5,904 nucleotides of DNA, taken from positions 1 to 5,904 of the forward strand of contig CAJXDY010000081.1 of NCBI GenBank assembly GCA_913052135.1. Reading direction: 5' to 3'. This DNA comes from UBA8106 sp913052135. GTDB lineage: Bacteria > Acidobacteriota > Vicinamibacteria > Vicinamibacterales > UBA823. The number at the start of each line of letters is the position of its first letter. Position 1 is the stretch's first letter. Below, one piece after another: positions 1-5,904 of the stretch. A model generated the notes under the pieces. It was not told the origin of the DNA. It searched no databases and was given only the letters and a program-made list of their open reading frames with translations. The translations under genes and the position numbers were made by a program.

Positions 1-2334
1 TGGCACGTATACAGCGCCACGAGGCACGCGATCATCGGGTTGGACCGGAAGCATGACTTCGCCTGTCTCTGAGCGTACCGCTAAACGATCCCCTTGTTTA
101 AGTCCCAGTTCGTCCAGTTCTTCCCTACAAGCGAGCAATGCCACAGGTTCTGCATCCTTGGTCGATTGCAGCGCTGTGGCACGACGTACTGTGGGATCTA
201 CGCTATACACTGGCACATCGACAATTCGATCCAGTTGTTTGCCGTTCTTTAGTTCAGCGGATTGAGTAGAAACATGATTAATTGCTTGTAGATCAGATTT
301 GTAGCGAACGCTTATTGGCTCTGATAAATCATAGACCTCTTCAAGCTCAGCAATGACGTCATCCGAACTAACGTAGTCAAAACCGTCCAATTTTAAGAAA
401 TTTCCAAGCACCCGTAGGATTTTCCACCCCGGTCTCGACTGACCCATCGGCTTTACAGCGGCACTGGCGAACTGGGCGACGCCTTCGCAATTGATATAAC
501 CACCATCGATTTCCGTAAAAGCCGCAAGAGGCAACACAACATCCGCTTGCATAGGGACCGCAGAACGAAAAGTCGAAAAGCTCACAACGAACTCTGCTTC
601 GCACAATGCGGTTTCCAACGCCACTGGGTCAGCATAATCGTTGCGAACCTCCACACCATACAAAACATAAGCCTTAAGACGCTTATCGATCATTGTTTTG
701 CTATTTAACCCCCCCGAATCAATCGAACGTCCTCCAGGAAGACGATGCGGCACACACCCAGCGACCCACCCCGCAGCGCCATTAGCGTCTGGCAGCAAGG
801 CAATCCGAATACCACAGTTCTCTCCCAGCCAAGATGCAATCTGCCGAAGCGCACTAGCATCCGGGTGGTTCATTCCGATCTGACCTAAGAGAATAAGAGC
901 ACCTGCATCGACTGCAATTAGGACGTTGGCGATAGCTCTAACATCTATTACAGATTCATGTCGTCTGGCGAGCTCAACAAGATTTACAGGCAACAGGTCC
1001 GCCTTCCCTGCAGCGAGCGCCACATTTTGGGCGATCCTCGCAAAAATGCCAGCCATCATCGAAGGCTTTACAATTACTTCTTGCGTCGTCACAAAATTAT
1101 GATTGAACGACATTGGGTTAAGAACAGCTATCTCACCACCCTCTTGAACTAAACGACGGAGCCTCAGTGATATCAACGGCAATTCTTTTCGGATATTCGA
1201 ACCCACGATTAAAACGCTGCCGAGTTTCTGCAGCTTTGATATAGAAGTGTCGATACCTGGATAAATCGGTGCTGCCAAATCATCTCGAAAATCTTGTTGT
1301 CGCAATCTGTGATCAACGTTAGATGACCCTAGCGCACGCAATAATTTCTGTAGAAGAAAGAATTCTTCTAACGACGCAGTTGGAGACGCAATTGCCCCGA
1401 TTTGCTCACCGGACCAAGTCTGTTTGATGCGCAACAAACTCGATGAAACAAGTTCTAACGCCTCAGTCCACTCGACTTCCTGGTAACTGTCGCCCCGTCG
1501 AACGAGCGGCATCGTTAACCGATCGTTAGAATTAACACTCTCATAACTGTATCGATCTCGATCCGAAAGCCAACATTCATTAACCGCCTCGTTGTCTCGC
1601 GGCAATACTCGCTTGACCACACCCCCAATTTCCTGAATTTCAAGATTTGAACCCAAACAGTCGTGGGGGCTAATGCCTTTGTGTCCGTTCAATTCCCAGG
1701 TTCGCGCCGTAAACCGATACGGTTTGGAGGTCAGTGCCCCCACCGGACACAAATCAATCACATTTCCGGAGACCTCACTATCCATCGATGTACCAAGGAA
1801 GGTCGTGATCTTCATATCTTCACCACGCCCGATCGCACCCAGTTCCATGACTCCAGCCACCTCTTGTCCAAACCTTACACAGCGAGTGCAGTGAATACAG
1901 CGTGTCATTTCAGTCGCTATCAGAGGCCCAAGATCCACATTGTCGACAGATCTTTTAACCTCGTCGAATACTGAACTACTCCCGCCAAATCCCATCGCCT
2001 GATCTTGAAGAGGACACTCCCCTCCTTGATCACAAATCGGGCAATCCAAAGGGTGATTGATCAGTAGAAACTCCATCGTGTCCTTTTGTGCCTGTTTCGC
2101 GATCTCCGACGTGGTCTGTACAACCATACCGTCGGTTACTGGAGTGGCACAGGCAGGGAGGGGCTTCGGTGCTTTTTCAACCTCAACGAGGCACATGCGG
2201 CAATTTGCGGCAACAGAGAGCTTTTCGTGATAACAGAATCGCGGAATATAGATCCCGGCATTGTCAGCCACTTCAATAATGGTCGAGCCCTGCTCTGCTT
2301 CGAACTGCTGCCCGTTGATCTCAACTTTGAGCAT
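1..2334 (-). CDS. nuoG: NADH-quinone oxidoreductase subunit G (3' end cut by window edge)
   Basis: NuoG is the large iron-sulfur subunit of the peripheral arm of complex I and carries electrons from NuoF/NuoE towards the quinone module. I translated all 778 codons by hand from the ATG at 2332-2334 to the left edge and found no stop or frameshift. The N-terminal ferredoxin-like domain has N1b ligands C34, C45, C48 and C62. The next block has N5 ligands H94, C98, C101 and C107. N4 ligands are C146, C149, C152 and C196 (LCPVGAL). The rest is the molybdopterin-oxidoreductase-like domain, without visible cofactor function. The extra N7 cluster of some NuoG proteins is absent: its region reads SPHDCLGSNL with a single cysteine, as in many beta/gammaproteobacteria. 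The last residues seen (DDRVPRGAVYVP) resemble the family's C-terminal end, so probably only about 15-25 residues are missing. The gene starts 18 bases after the nuoF stop, with only a weak ribosome site (AGGT). Confidence 0.97.
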   Translation of the reverse strand, partial: MLKVEINGQQFEAEQGSTIIEVADNAGIYIPRFCYHEKLSVAANCRMCLVEVEKAPKPLPACATPVTDGMVVQTTSEIAKQAQKDTMEFLLINHPLDCPICDQGGECPLQDQAMGFGGSSSVFDEVKRSVDNVDLGPLIATEMTRCIHCTRCVRFGQEVAGVMELGAIGRGEDMKITTFLGTSMDSEVSGNVIDLCPVGALTSKPYRFTARTWELNGHKGISPHDCLGSNLEIQEIGGVVKRVLPRDNEAVNECWLSDRDRYSYESVNSNDRLTMPLVRRGDSYQEVEWTEALELVSSSLLRIKQTWSGEQIGAIASPTASLEEFFLLQKLLRALGSSNVDHRLRQQDFRDDLAAPIYPGIDTSISKLQKLGSVLIVGSNIRKELPLISLRLRRLVQEGGEIAVLNPMSFNHNFVTTQEVIVKPSMMAGIFARIAQNVALAAGKADLLPVNLVELARRHESVIDVRAIANVLIAVDAGALILLGQIGMNHPDASALRQIASWLGENCGIRIALLPDANGAAGWVAGCVPHRLPGGRSIDSGGLNSKTMIDKRLKAYVLYGVEVRNDYADPVALETALCEAEFVVSFSTFRSAVPMQADVVLPLAAFTEIDGGYINCEGVAQFASAAVKPMGQSRPGWKILRVLGNFLKLDGFDYVSSDDVIAELEEVYDLSEPISVRYKSDLQAINHVSTQSAELKNGKQLDRIVDVPVYSVDPTVRRATALQSTKDAEPVALLACREELDELGLKQGDRLAVRSETGEVMLPVQPDDRVPRGAVYVP

Positions 2335-2352
2335 GATGTTCAGGACCTATTG

Positions 2353-3621
2353 TCAAGCTGCAACTCGAGACGAGATTTTTGCCTCGAACTCTTCACGAAA
2401 ATGTTTGAGAAAACTTTGGACAGGCCAGGCAGCCGCATCTCCCAAAGCACAAATAGTTCGGCCCTCAATCTTGTCAGCAACATTGACCAACTTATCCAAA
2501 TCTTCGGGCGTACCGGCACCGGTTCTTATACGATGAATCAATCGATGTAACCAGCCTGTCCCTTCTCGACACGGCGTACACTGTCCACAGGATTCTCGAA
2601 AGTAAAAAAGCGCAATACGCTCCAATACCTCGACCATACAGGTTGTGTTATCCATCACAATCACCCCGCCGGAACCGATCATCGATCCTGCCTGCTGAAG
2701 CTGATCGTAGCCCATCTCACAGGACACGATAGCCTCTGCAGGCATTACTGGCATGGAGGATCCTCCGGGGATAACAGCCTTTAAAGAACGCCCTTCGAGC
2801 AACCCACCGGCGAGACTCAGTAATTCGCTAAACGGGGTCCCTAATGTGACTTCGTAATTGCCTGGACGCTGTACATGACCGGACACTGAAAATATCTTGC
2901 TGCCGCCACTACCCTCTTGGCCCAAATTATTGAACCAGGCCGGGCCTTTGCGAATAATGGGCGGTAGCGAGGCCAGTGTTTCTGTATTGTTGACCGTGGT
3001 CGGCTTACCGAATGCACCCACTTGCGCGGGAAACGGCGGCTTAAACCGCGGCATTCCCTTTTTGCCTTCTAATGATTCAAGTAATCCTGTTTCTTCCCCG
3101 CAGATGTAAGCCCCTGCGCCTCGCTGGCTATAGAGATCGAATACCACCCCTGACCCCCGGATATCTTGCCCCAAGTAACCTGCCTGGTAGGCCTCCTTAA
3201 GCGCATTCTCAAATCGGACCCACGGCTGGTGATATTCCCCTCTAATATAGTTGTATGCGACAGTGGAACCAGTCGCGTAACTGGCGATGGCCATACCTTC
3301 GATCAACTGATGTGGGTTGAGGTATAGAATTTCCCGATCTTTAAATGATCCAGGCTCACTCTCATCGGAATTACACACAATATACTTCTGACCATGAACA
3401 TCGCGAGGCATAAAACTGAGTTTGAGTCCCGACGGAAATCCAGCACCGCCCCGTCCTCTTAGACCGGACGCCTTAATCATCTCGATCACGTTGGCCGGGG
3501 GTATTGATTCATCAACGATCTTCGACCAGGATTGATAGCCCCCTAACTTTTTGCAGTAGTTTTCTAACAGCCACGGCGACTGGACTTCTGGCGCGGGCAA
3601 ACAGACATGGCATTGTCCCAT
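2353..3621 (-). CDS. nuoF: NADH-quinone oxidoreductase subunit F (NADH- and FMN-binding, complete)
   Basis: NuoF oxidises NADH on the cytoplasmic side of complex I, passing electrons through FMN to cluster N3. The 422-residue product is of normal family length. The glycine-rich GRGGAGFPSG segment (residues 56-65) and the CNSDESEPGSFKDRE segment (about 83-97) form the FMN/NADH site. CGEETGLLESLEGKKG (about 174-189) is another signature. The 4Fe-4S ligands are C345, C348 and C351 (ESCGQCTPCREGTGW) with C391 (TICALGDAA). I chose the ATG at 3619-3621 over an in-frame TTG at 3628-3630, because the ATG lies 5 bases after the nuoE stop and the TTG would overlap that stop. No strong Shine-Dalgarno sequence is visible, so translational coupling to nuoE is likely. 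Nothing looks damaged. Confidence 0.98.
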   Translation of the reverse strand: MGQCHVCLPAPEVQSPWLLENYCKKLGGYQSWSKIVDESIPPANVIEMIKASGLRGRGGAGFPSGLKLSFMPRDVHGQKYIVCNSDESEPGSFKDREILYLNPHQLIEGMAIASYATGSTVAYNYIRGEYHQPWVRFENALKEAYQAGYLGQDIRGSGVVFDLYSQRGAGAYICGEETGLLESLEGKKGMPRFKPPFPAQVGAFGKPTTVNNTETLASLPPIIRKGPAWFNNLGQEGSGGSKIFSVSGHVQRPGNYEVTLGTPFSELLSLAGGLLEGRSLKAVIPGGSSMPVMPAEAIVSCEMGYDQLQQAGSMIGSGGVIVMDNTTCMVEVLERIALFYFRESCGQCTPCREGTGWLHRLIHRIRTGAGTPEDLDKLVNVADKIEGRTICALGDAAAWPVQSFLKHFREEFEAKISSRVAA

Positions 3622-3626
3622 GGCGA

Positions 3627-4106
3627 TCAATCCAGTTCAGACAGCAGCCGATCAATATCTGCTGGCGTCAGGTTTTCTACGTAACGATCATCGACGATGA
3701 GCATCGGCGCCCCACTGCAAGCGCCTAGACATTCAGCCTCAAATAACGTGACCTTGCCGTCCGGTGTGCTCTCGCCAACATCCACGCCTAGTTTCTCTTT
3801 GAGTCGGTCAAGAACAGATTCGCTCCCGCGAAGCATGCAAGAAACATTCGTGCATACCCTGATCTTATGACGACCGACAGGCTTGGTGTAAAACATGTCG
3901 TAGAAAGTCGCCACTTCGTAAACTTCAATTGGCTGAAGAGACAAGAATGCAGCCACAGAATTTACGACACCTTCGGATACCCAGCCGTGTTCTTGTTGCG
4001 CATAGCGCAATGCGGACTTTAGTGCTGCCCTACGACTCGGATATTTTTTGGCCTCGGCCTCTATTTTTTCCCTGACATCGTCAGATAGCTGATAGTCGTT
4101 TGTCAT
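3627..4106 (-). CDS. nuoE: NADH-quinone oxidoreductase subunit E (2Fe-2S, complete)
   Basis: NuoE is the small thioredoxin-fold subunit that binds cluster N1a next to NuoF in the NADH-oxidising module. The 159-residue product has the normal length. A helical N-terminal region (VREKIEAEAKKYP, RAALKSALRYAQQEHGW) is followed by the family motif VYEVATFYDMF. The four 2Fe-2S ligands are C85 and C90 (VCTNVSC), then C126 and C130 (ECLGAC), counted from the chosen ATG. That ATG at 4104-4106 lies 4 bases after the nuoD stop. A longer version from a TTG at 4128-4130 would overlap nuoD and add eight unconserved residues, so I rejected it. The last codons end 5 bases before nuoF, as expected in a compact operon. 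Confidence 0.97.
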   Translation of the reverse strand: MTNDYQLSDDVREKIEAEAKKYPSRRAALKSALRYAQQEHGWVSEGVVNSVAAFLSLQPIEVYEVATFYDMFYTKPVGRHKIRVCTNVSCMLRGSESVLDRLKEKLGVDVGESTPDGKVTLFEAECLGACSGAPMLIVDDRYVENLTPADIDRLLSELD

Positions 4107-4110
4107 AACG

Positions 4111-5025
4111 TCAGCGATCAATTTCACCAAACACTATGTCCTGCGTGCCGATGATCGCCACCATGTCGGCCAACATATGGCCGCGCGACATTTCGTCGAG
4201 GGCTGCGAGGTGAGGAAATCCAGGTGCTCGGATCTTTACTCGGTAGGGCTTGTTGGCGCCATCTGATACCAGAAATATCCCGAATTCCCCTTTGGGGGCT
4301 TCTATAGCGCTGTACACTTGCCCAGGAGGCACATTGTAACCCTCAGTAAACAGCTTAAAGTGGTGGATCAAAGACTCCATGTCTTCTTTCATTTCCTCCC
4401 GCGGCGGTGGACTCAACTTATAGTCGTCCAGCATAACTGGACCCGGATTCTTCCTTAACCAGTCCACACACTGAGAGACGATTCGATTTGATTGTCGCAA
4501 CTCCTCCATACGCACAAGGTATCTATCGTAGGTATCCCCCGTAACTCCAACTGGTATGTCAAAGCTAACTTGGTCATATACTTCGTAGGGCTGTTTCTTT
4601 CGTAAATCCCATTCAACACCGGATCCCCTGAGCATTGGGCCTGTAAAACCGAGTTGCAGTGCCTGCTCAGGCGTAACAATTCCTATATCGACGGTTCTTT
4701 GTTTCCAGATTCGATTATCGGTAAGTAAGGTCTCGTACTCATCAACGCACGCTGAAAACCGTCCCGTAAATGCATCTTCGCAGTCAGGTGCCCACGTAAG
4801 TGTGGGATCTTTCGGCAGACGCTTGATGTACTTCTTCAAGCCGTCTAAGGTTCTGTAAGCCACGACGCCATTGATAACAAAGAGATGCTGATTCGGTTCC
4901 TTGGCGTCCGCAATCCAGGCTAACGTCATCGTCAGATTCTCCGGCTTTCTCGAAGGACCCTCCGCGTGTGCCTGGACGGACAAGAACGCTCCACAAATAA
5001 CGAGGACAATGAGCGACGATCTCAT
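4111..5025 (-). CDS. nuoD: Chimeric ORF: secreted-protein N-terminus fused in frame to C-terminal half of NuoD
   Basis: One open frame of 304 codons contains two unrelated parts. Residues from about 85 to 304 are the C-terminal half of NuoD, the 49-kDa-type subunit of the complex I quinone module. Its signatures include VDEYETLLTDNRIWKQRT, LRGSGVEWDLRK, EAPKGEFGIFLVSDG, KIRAPGFPHL, MSRGHMLADMVAIIGT and the terminal DIVFGEIDR. NuoD is normally about 400 residues or more, so roughly the N-terminal half is missing, including the quinone-site histidine and tyrosine known from the family. Residues 1 to about 84 are a signal peptide and small secreted domain, treated separately below. NuoD works in the cytoplasm, so an exported NuoD fragment makes no functional sense. 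The nuoD end joins nuoE with 4-base spacing, so the nuo side is authentic. The whole ORF is best read as an assembly or cloning chimera, less likely as a real broken gene. An upstream in-frame TTG (5044-5046) is rejected as the start. Confidence 0.85.
   Translation of the reverse strand: MRSSLIVLVICGAFLSVQAHAEGPSRKPENLTMTLAWIADAKEPNQHLFVINGVVAYRTLDGLKKYIKRLPKDPTLTWAPDCEDAFTGRFSACVDEYETLLTDNRIWKQRTVDIGIVTPEQALQLGFTGPMLRGSGVEWDLRKKQPYEVYDQVSFDIPVGVTGDTYDRYLVRMEELRQSNRIVSQCVDWLRKNPGPVMLDDYKLSPPPREEMKEDMESLIHHFKLFTEGYNVPPGQVYSAIEAPKGEFGIFLVSDGANKPYRVKIRAPGFPHLAALDEMSRGHMLADMVAIIGTQDIVFGEIDR
4768..4791. other. Chimeric junction between secreted-protein fragment and nuoD
   Basis: Protein similarity changes family within this stretch. 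Residues to the right (TLTWAPDCE) belong to the secreted protein, and residues to the left (FSACVDEYETLL) belong to NuoD. The exact breakpoint cannot be fixed without the parent sequences, because DAFTGRF could fit the helix before the NuoD motif. The frame is preserved, which happens by chance one time in three. No inverted repeat, target duplication or transposase sequence is visible at the joint. Confidence 0.75.
4777..5025 (-). pseudogene. 5' fragment of a planctomycete-type small secreted protein
   Basis: This is the N-terminal part of the chimeric ORF, about 83 codons. Residues 1-21 form a classical signal peptide: Arg2, a hydrophobic core LIVLVICGAFLSV, then AHA before Glu22 as a signal peptidase I site. 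Cys11 sits in the core but lacks a lipobox, so this is not a lipoprotein. The mature part (LFVINGVVAYRTLDGLKKYI, then LPKDPTLTWAPDCE) resembles short hypothetical proteins I recall from planctomycetes. In those, a 'TLxWAPxC' segment is followed by a further stretch of about 40 residues. Here that continuation is replaced by NuoD sequence, so the gene is truncated. No function is known to me. The start is supported by a good ribosome site at 5032-5040. Family assignment is from memory and moderate. Confidence 0.6.
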
Positions 5026-5190
5026 GGCATACTTCCTCTTTGGCAAGTTGCTGAATTAGCTTGTCCGTGCGTGGCCCCTTTTCGATCCACCCATTTACGA
5101 TGGCCCGCTCTTTAATTGCGCGAACTGCCATAGTGTGTCGAAAATTCGTCCTGGAAAATTCACGATGTTTGGTTGACCCAGTCCGCAATG
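5026..5190. other. Spacer between two planctomycete-type genes
   Basis: This 165-base gap separates the stop of the CxxC protein from the start of the secreted-protein fragment. Apart from the ribosome site at its left end I see no clear promoter, hairpin terminator, tRNA or repeat. One minus-strand frame stays open through it, with an ATG at 5129-5131 followed by MAVRAIKERAIVNGWIEKG. That frame overlaps the secreted-protein gene, has no good ribosome site, and shows no family I recognise, so I did not call it a gene. Confidence 0.5.
5032..5040 (-). promoter_or_regulatory. Ribosome binding site for the secreted-protein ORF
   Basis: On the minus strand the sequence reads AAGAGGAAG, with GAGG placed 8 bases before the ATG at 5023-5025. 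This is the strongest Shine-Dalgarno sequence I noticed among the gene starts of the window. It decides the start in favour of the ATG that begins the signal peptide, over the upstream TTG at 5044-5046, which overlaps this site. Confidence 0.7.
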
Positions 5191-5631
5191 CTAACTGCTG
5201 GGCCTGATTCCAGCCTCGATCAGCACTTTGTTTTCCGCGCAATCTGTGCAGTAATGCAAGTCTTTGGCAGGACCGTCACCTTCAAGGGCATGAAAACTAT
5301 ACCACACCTCATCAGGTGGGCGATCCGCAGCGGCGACGCTACAACCTGAACATTGTCTGGTCGCCGAGGTAATCGAGCTTATTTTCTGACCTGTGAATGG
5401 TCTGAATCGATCAAGCCGACGACGCCAATCCTCGTTTGCCTCCGACTCCCGTGAAAGCCGATCGTGATAGTACCACCGTTGGCTCTTCAGCTCTTGCTGC
5501 GAATTCCAGTGATCATTGATCCAACCGCCCGTAAGGCAGACAACAAAACTCCAGAGAAGCACATCCCGCAGCCCGAACTGCCACCGCTTCGTTTTGTCTG
5601 CACCTGAATCAAAGCTGTCGTTTACGCTCAT
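5191..5631 (-). CDS. Hypothetical single-pass membrane protein with two CxxC pairs
   Basis: I do not recognise a named family. The 146-residue product begins MSVNDSF and has one membrane segment at about residues 21-38 (LRDVLLWSFVVCLTGGWI), preceded by KRWQFGLRD. Short 'QFGLRDLL/QFSLRTLL' membrane leaders of this kind are very common in planctomycetes. A basic, probably helical stretch follows (QELKSQRWYYHDRLSRESEANEDWRRRLDRF, about 46-76). The C-terminal part carries C94-x2-C97 and C128-x2-C131, a spacing that could form a zinc-ribbon-like or other metal site. The positive residues around the membrane segment do not settle its topology. I chose the ATG at 5629-5631. An earlier ATG at 5668-5670 would read through sulfatase-derived sequence beyond the suspected junction. 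No Shine-Dalgarno sequence is visible, which is common in planctomycetes but may also reflect the nearby joint. Confidence 0.75.
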   Translation of the reverse strand: MSVNDSFDSGADKTKRWQFGLRDVLLWSFVVCLTGGWINDHWNSQQELKSQRWYYHDRLSRESEANEDWRRRLDRFRPFTGQKISSITSATRQCSGCSVAAADRPPDEVWYSFHALEGDGPAKDLHYCTDCAENKVLIEAGIRPSS

Positions 5632-5650
5632 GTTACCAATCCAAAGTTCT
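5632..5650. other. Suspected second chimeric junction (sulfatase / hypothetical protein)
   Basis: The sulfatase frame ends with ARTLDW and a TAA at 5633-5635, right where a family member would continue with something like KLY and a further tail. The hypothetical gene starts at 5631, one base after this stop. Base composition also changes here: about 38% GC to the right (5641-5904, hand count) and over 50% in sample lines to the left. The breakpoint is placed only approximately. Confidence 0.55.
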
Positions 5651-5904
5651 GGCGTATCTAATCGCAGCATTCATTATTGCTTCTTTTCCAGGTATGATTC
5701 TAGGGTTCATTGGCTCAAAATGGAAAAACATCCAATCTCTTGGAGTACCTGTATTTCCGGTTAATTGAGGATAAAATGATTGTCCGTCTAGAATGTAATC
5801 ACTTGGGACTTTGAGATTAGCTGCCTCAAATATTGTAGGTAAATAATCTGTAGTTTCTATCATGTCTTTTTGTACTTCTCCTGCTTTAATGGTACCTGGC
5901 ATAC
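5633..5904 (-). CDS. Type I sulfatase, C-terminal fragment (5' end cut by window edge)
   Basis: Type I sulfatases hydrolyse sulfate esters, in marine bacteria often on sulfated polysaccharides, using a formylglycine made from a cysteine or serine near the N-terminus. That part lies beyond the right edge here. The 89 visible residues match the post-catalytic region: MPGTIKAGEV, then TTDYLPTIFEAANLKVP, LDGQSFYPQLTG, PRDWMFFHFEP and AIRYARTLDW. The first Met visible (5900-5902) is inside the conserved 'xMPGTIKAG' block and is not the true start. The product stops too early: homologues continue after the 'RYART..W' position. This suggests truncation at a junction, not a natural end. The low GC, unlike the neighbouring genes, suggests a different source, perhaps Bacteroidota or Lentisphaerota. 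The lineage guess is weak and the substrate cannot be told. Confidence 0.85.
   Translation of the reverse strand, partial: MPGTIKAGEVQKDMIETTDYLPTIFEAANLKVPSDYILDGQSFYPQLTGNTGTPRDWMFFHFEPMNPRIIPGKEAIMNAAIRYARTLDW

Noticed and set aside
377..604. Minus-strand open frame of 75 codons inside nuoG
   Set aside because: It is on the same strand as nuoG but in a different frame. The nuoG frame here is uninterrupted and family-like, so this is a shadow and not evidence of a frameshift.
1663..1974. Plus-strand open frame of 103 codons inside nuoG
   Set aside because: It is antisense to the N4-cluster region of nuoG, which translates perfectly on the other strand.
2086..2550. Plus-strand open frame of 154 codons across the nuoF/nuoG boundary
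   Set aside because: It is antisense to two well conserved genes with verified iron-sulfur motifs, and its translation resembles no protein family.
4104..4130. Longer nuoE from a TTG start
   Set aside because: It would overlap the nuoD stop and add unconserved residues. The ATG at 4104-4106 is 4 bases after nuoD and fits the family start.
4784..5242. Minus-strand open frame of 152 codons overlapping the CxxC gene, the spacer and the secreted-protein fragment
   Set aside because: It overlaps two better supported genes in another frame, has no ribosome site near its start, runs up to the suspected junction, and shows no recognisable family.
5516..5764. Plus-strand open frame of 82 codons across the right-hand junction
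   Set aside because: It spans the sulfatase and CxxC genes in antisense and across a likely artificial joint, with no protein-like features.
1..5904. An undescribed system, CRISPR array, mobile element or RNA gene
   Set aside because: On reading both strands I found no repeat array, transposase, integrase, tRNA-like cloverleaf or rRNA sequence. The odd structure is explained by joined fragments of ordinary genes.

Overview
All supported genes are on the minus strand, so transcription runs from right to left. About four fifths of the window (1 to about 4775) is a piece of a respiratory complex I (NADH:quinone oxidoreductase) operon in the standard bacterial order nuoD-nuoE-nuoF-nuoG. nuoE and nuoF are complete, nuoG runs off the left edge a few codons short of its expected end, and only the C-terminal half of nuoD is present. 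The protein style points to a beta- or gammaproteobacterium: NuoG lacks the extra N7 cluster, has the SPHDCLGSNL segment and NECWLSD motif, and NuoD ends in DIVFGEIDR. This is judged from memory of these families, not from a search.

The right end does not belong to the same story. From about 4777 to 5631 lie two genes that look planctomycetal: the beginning of a short secreted protein with an AHA signal-peptidase site, and a complete 146-residue protein with one N-terminal membrane segment and two CxxC pairs. From about 5633 to the right edge is the C-terminal part of a type I sulfatase in clearly AT-richer DNA (about 38% GC by hand count, against roughly 50% elsewhere). That suggests a third source.

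Two joints separate these blocks. At about 4768-4791 the secreted protein is fused in frame to the middle of NuoD, giving a 304-codon ORF whose two halves belong to unrelated families and to different cell compartments. At about 5632-5650 the sulfatase reading frame stops where the next gene begins, in the middle of a typical sulfatase block. The simplest reading is that the window is chimeric, through metagenome assembly, cloning or amplification. A real rearrangement is possible but less likely.

Working together: NuoE, NuoF and NuoG form the NADH-oxidising arm of complex I (FMN plus an iron-sulfur chain), and NuoD is part of the quinone-reducing module. The tight spacing (4, 5 and 18 bases) fits one co-transcribed operon. 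I see no RNA genes, CRISPR arrays, insertion sequences, convincing terminators or undescribed defence-like system here. The unusual signal is the mosaic structure of the right-hand quarter.
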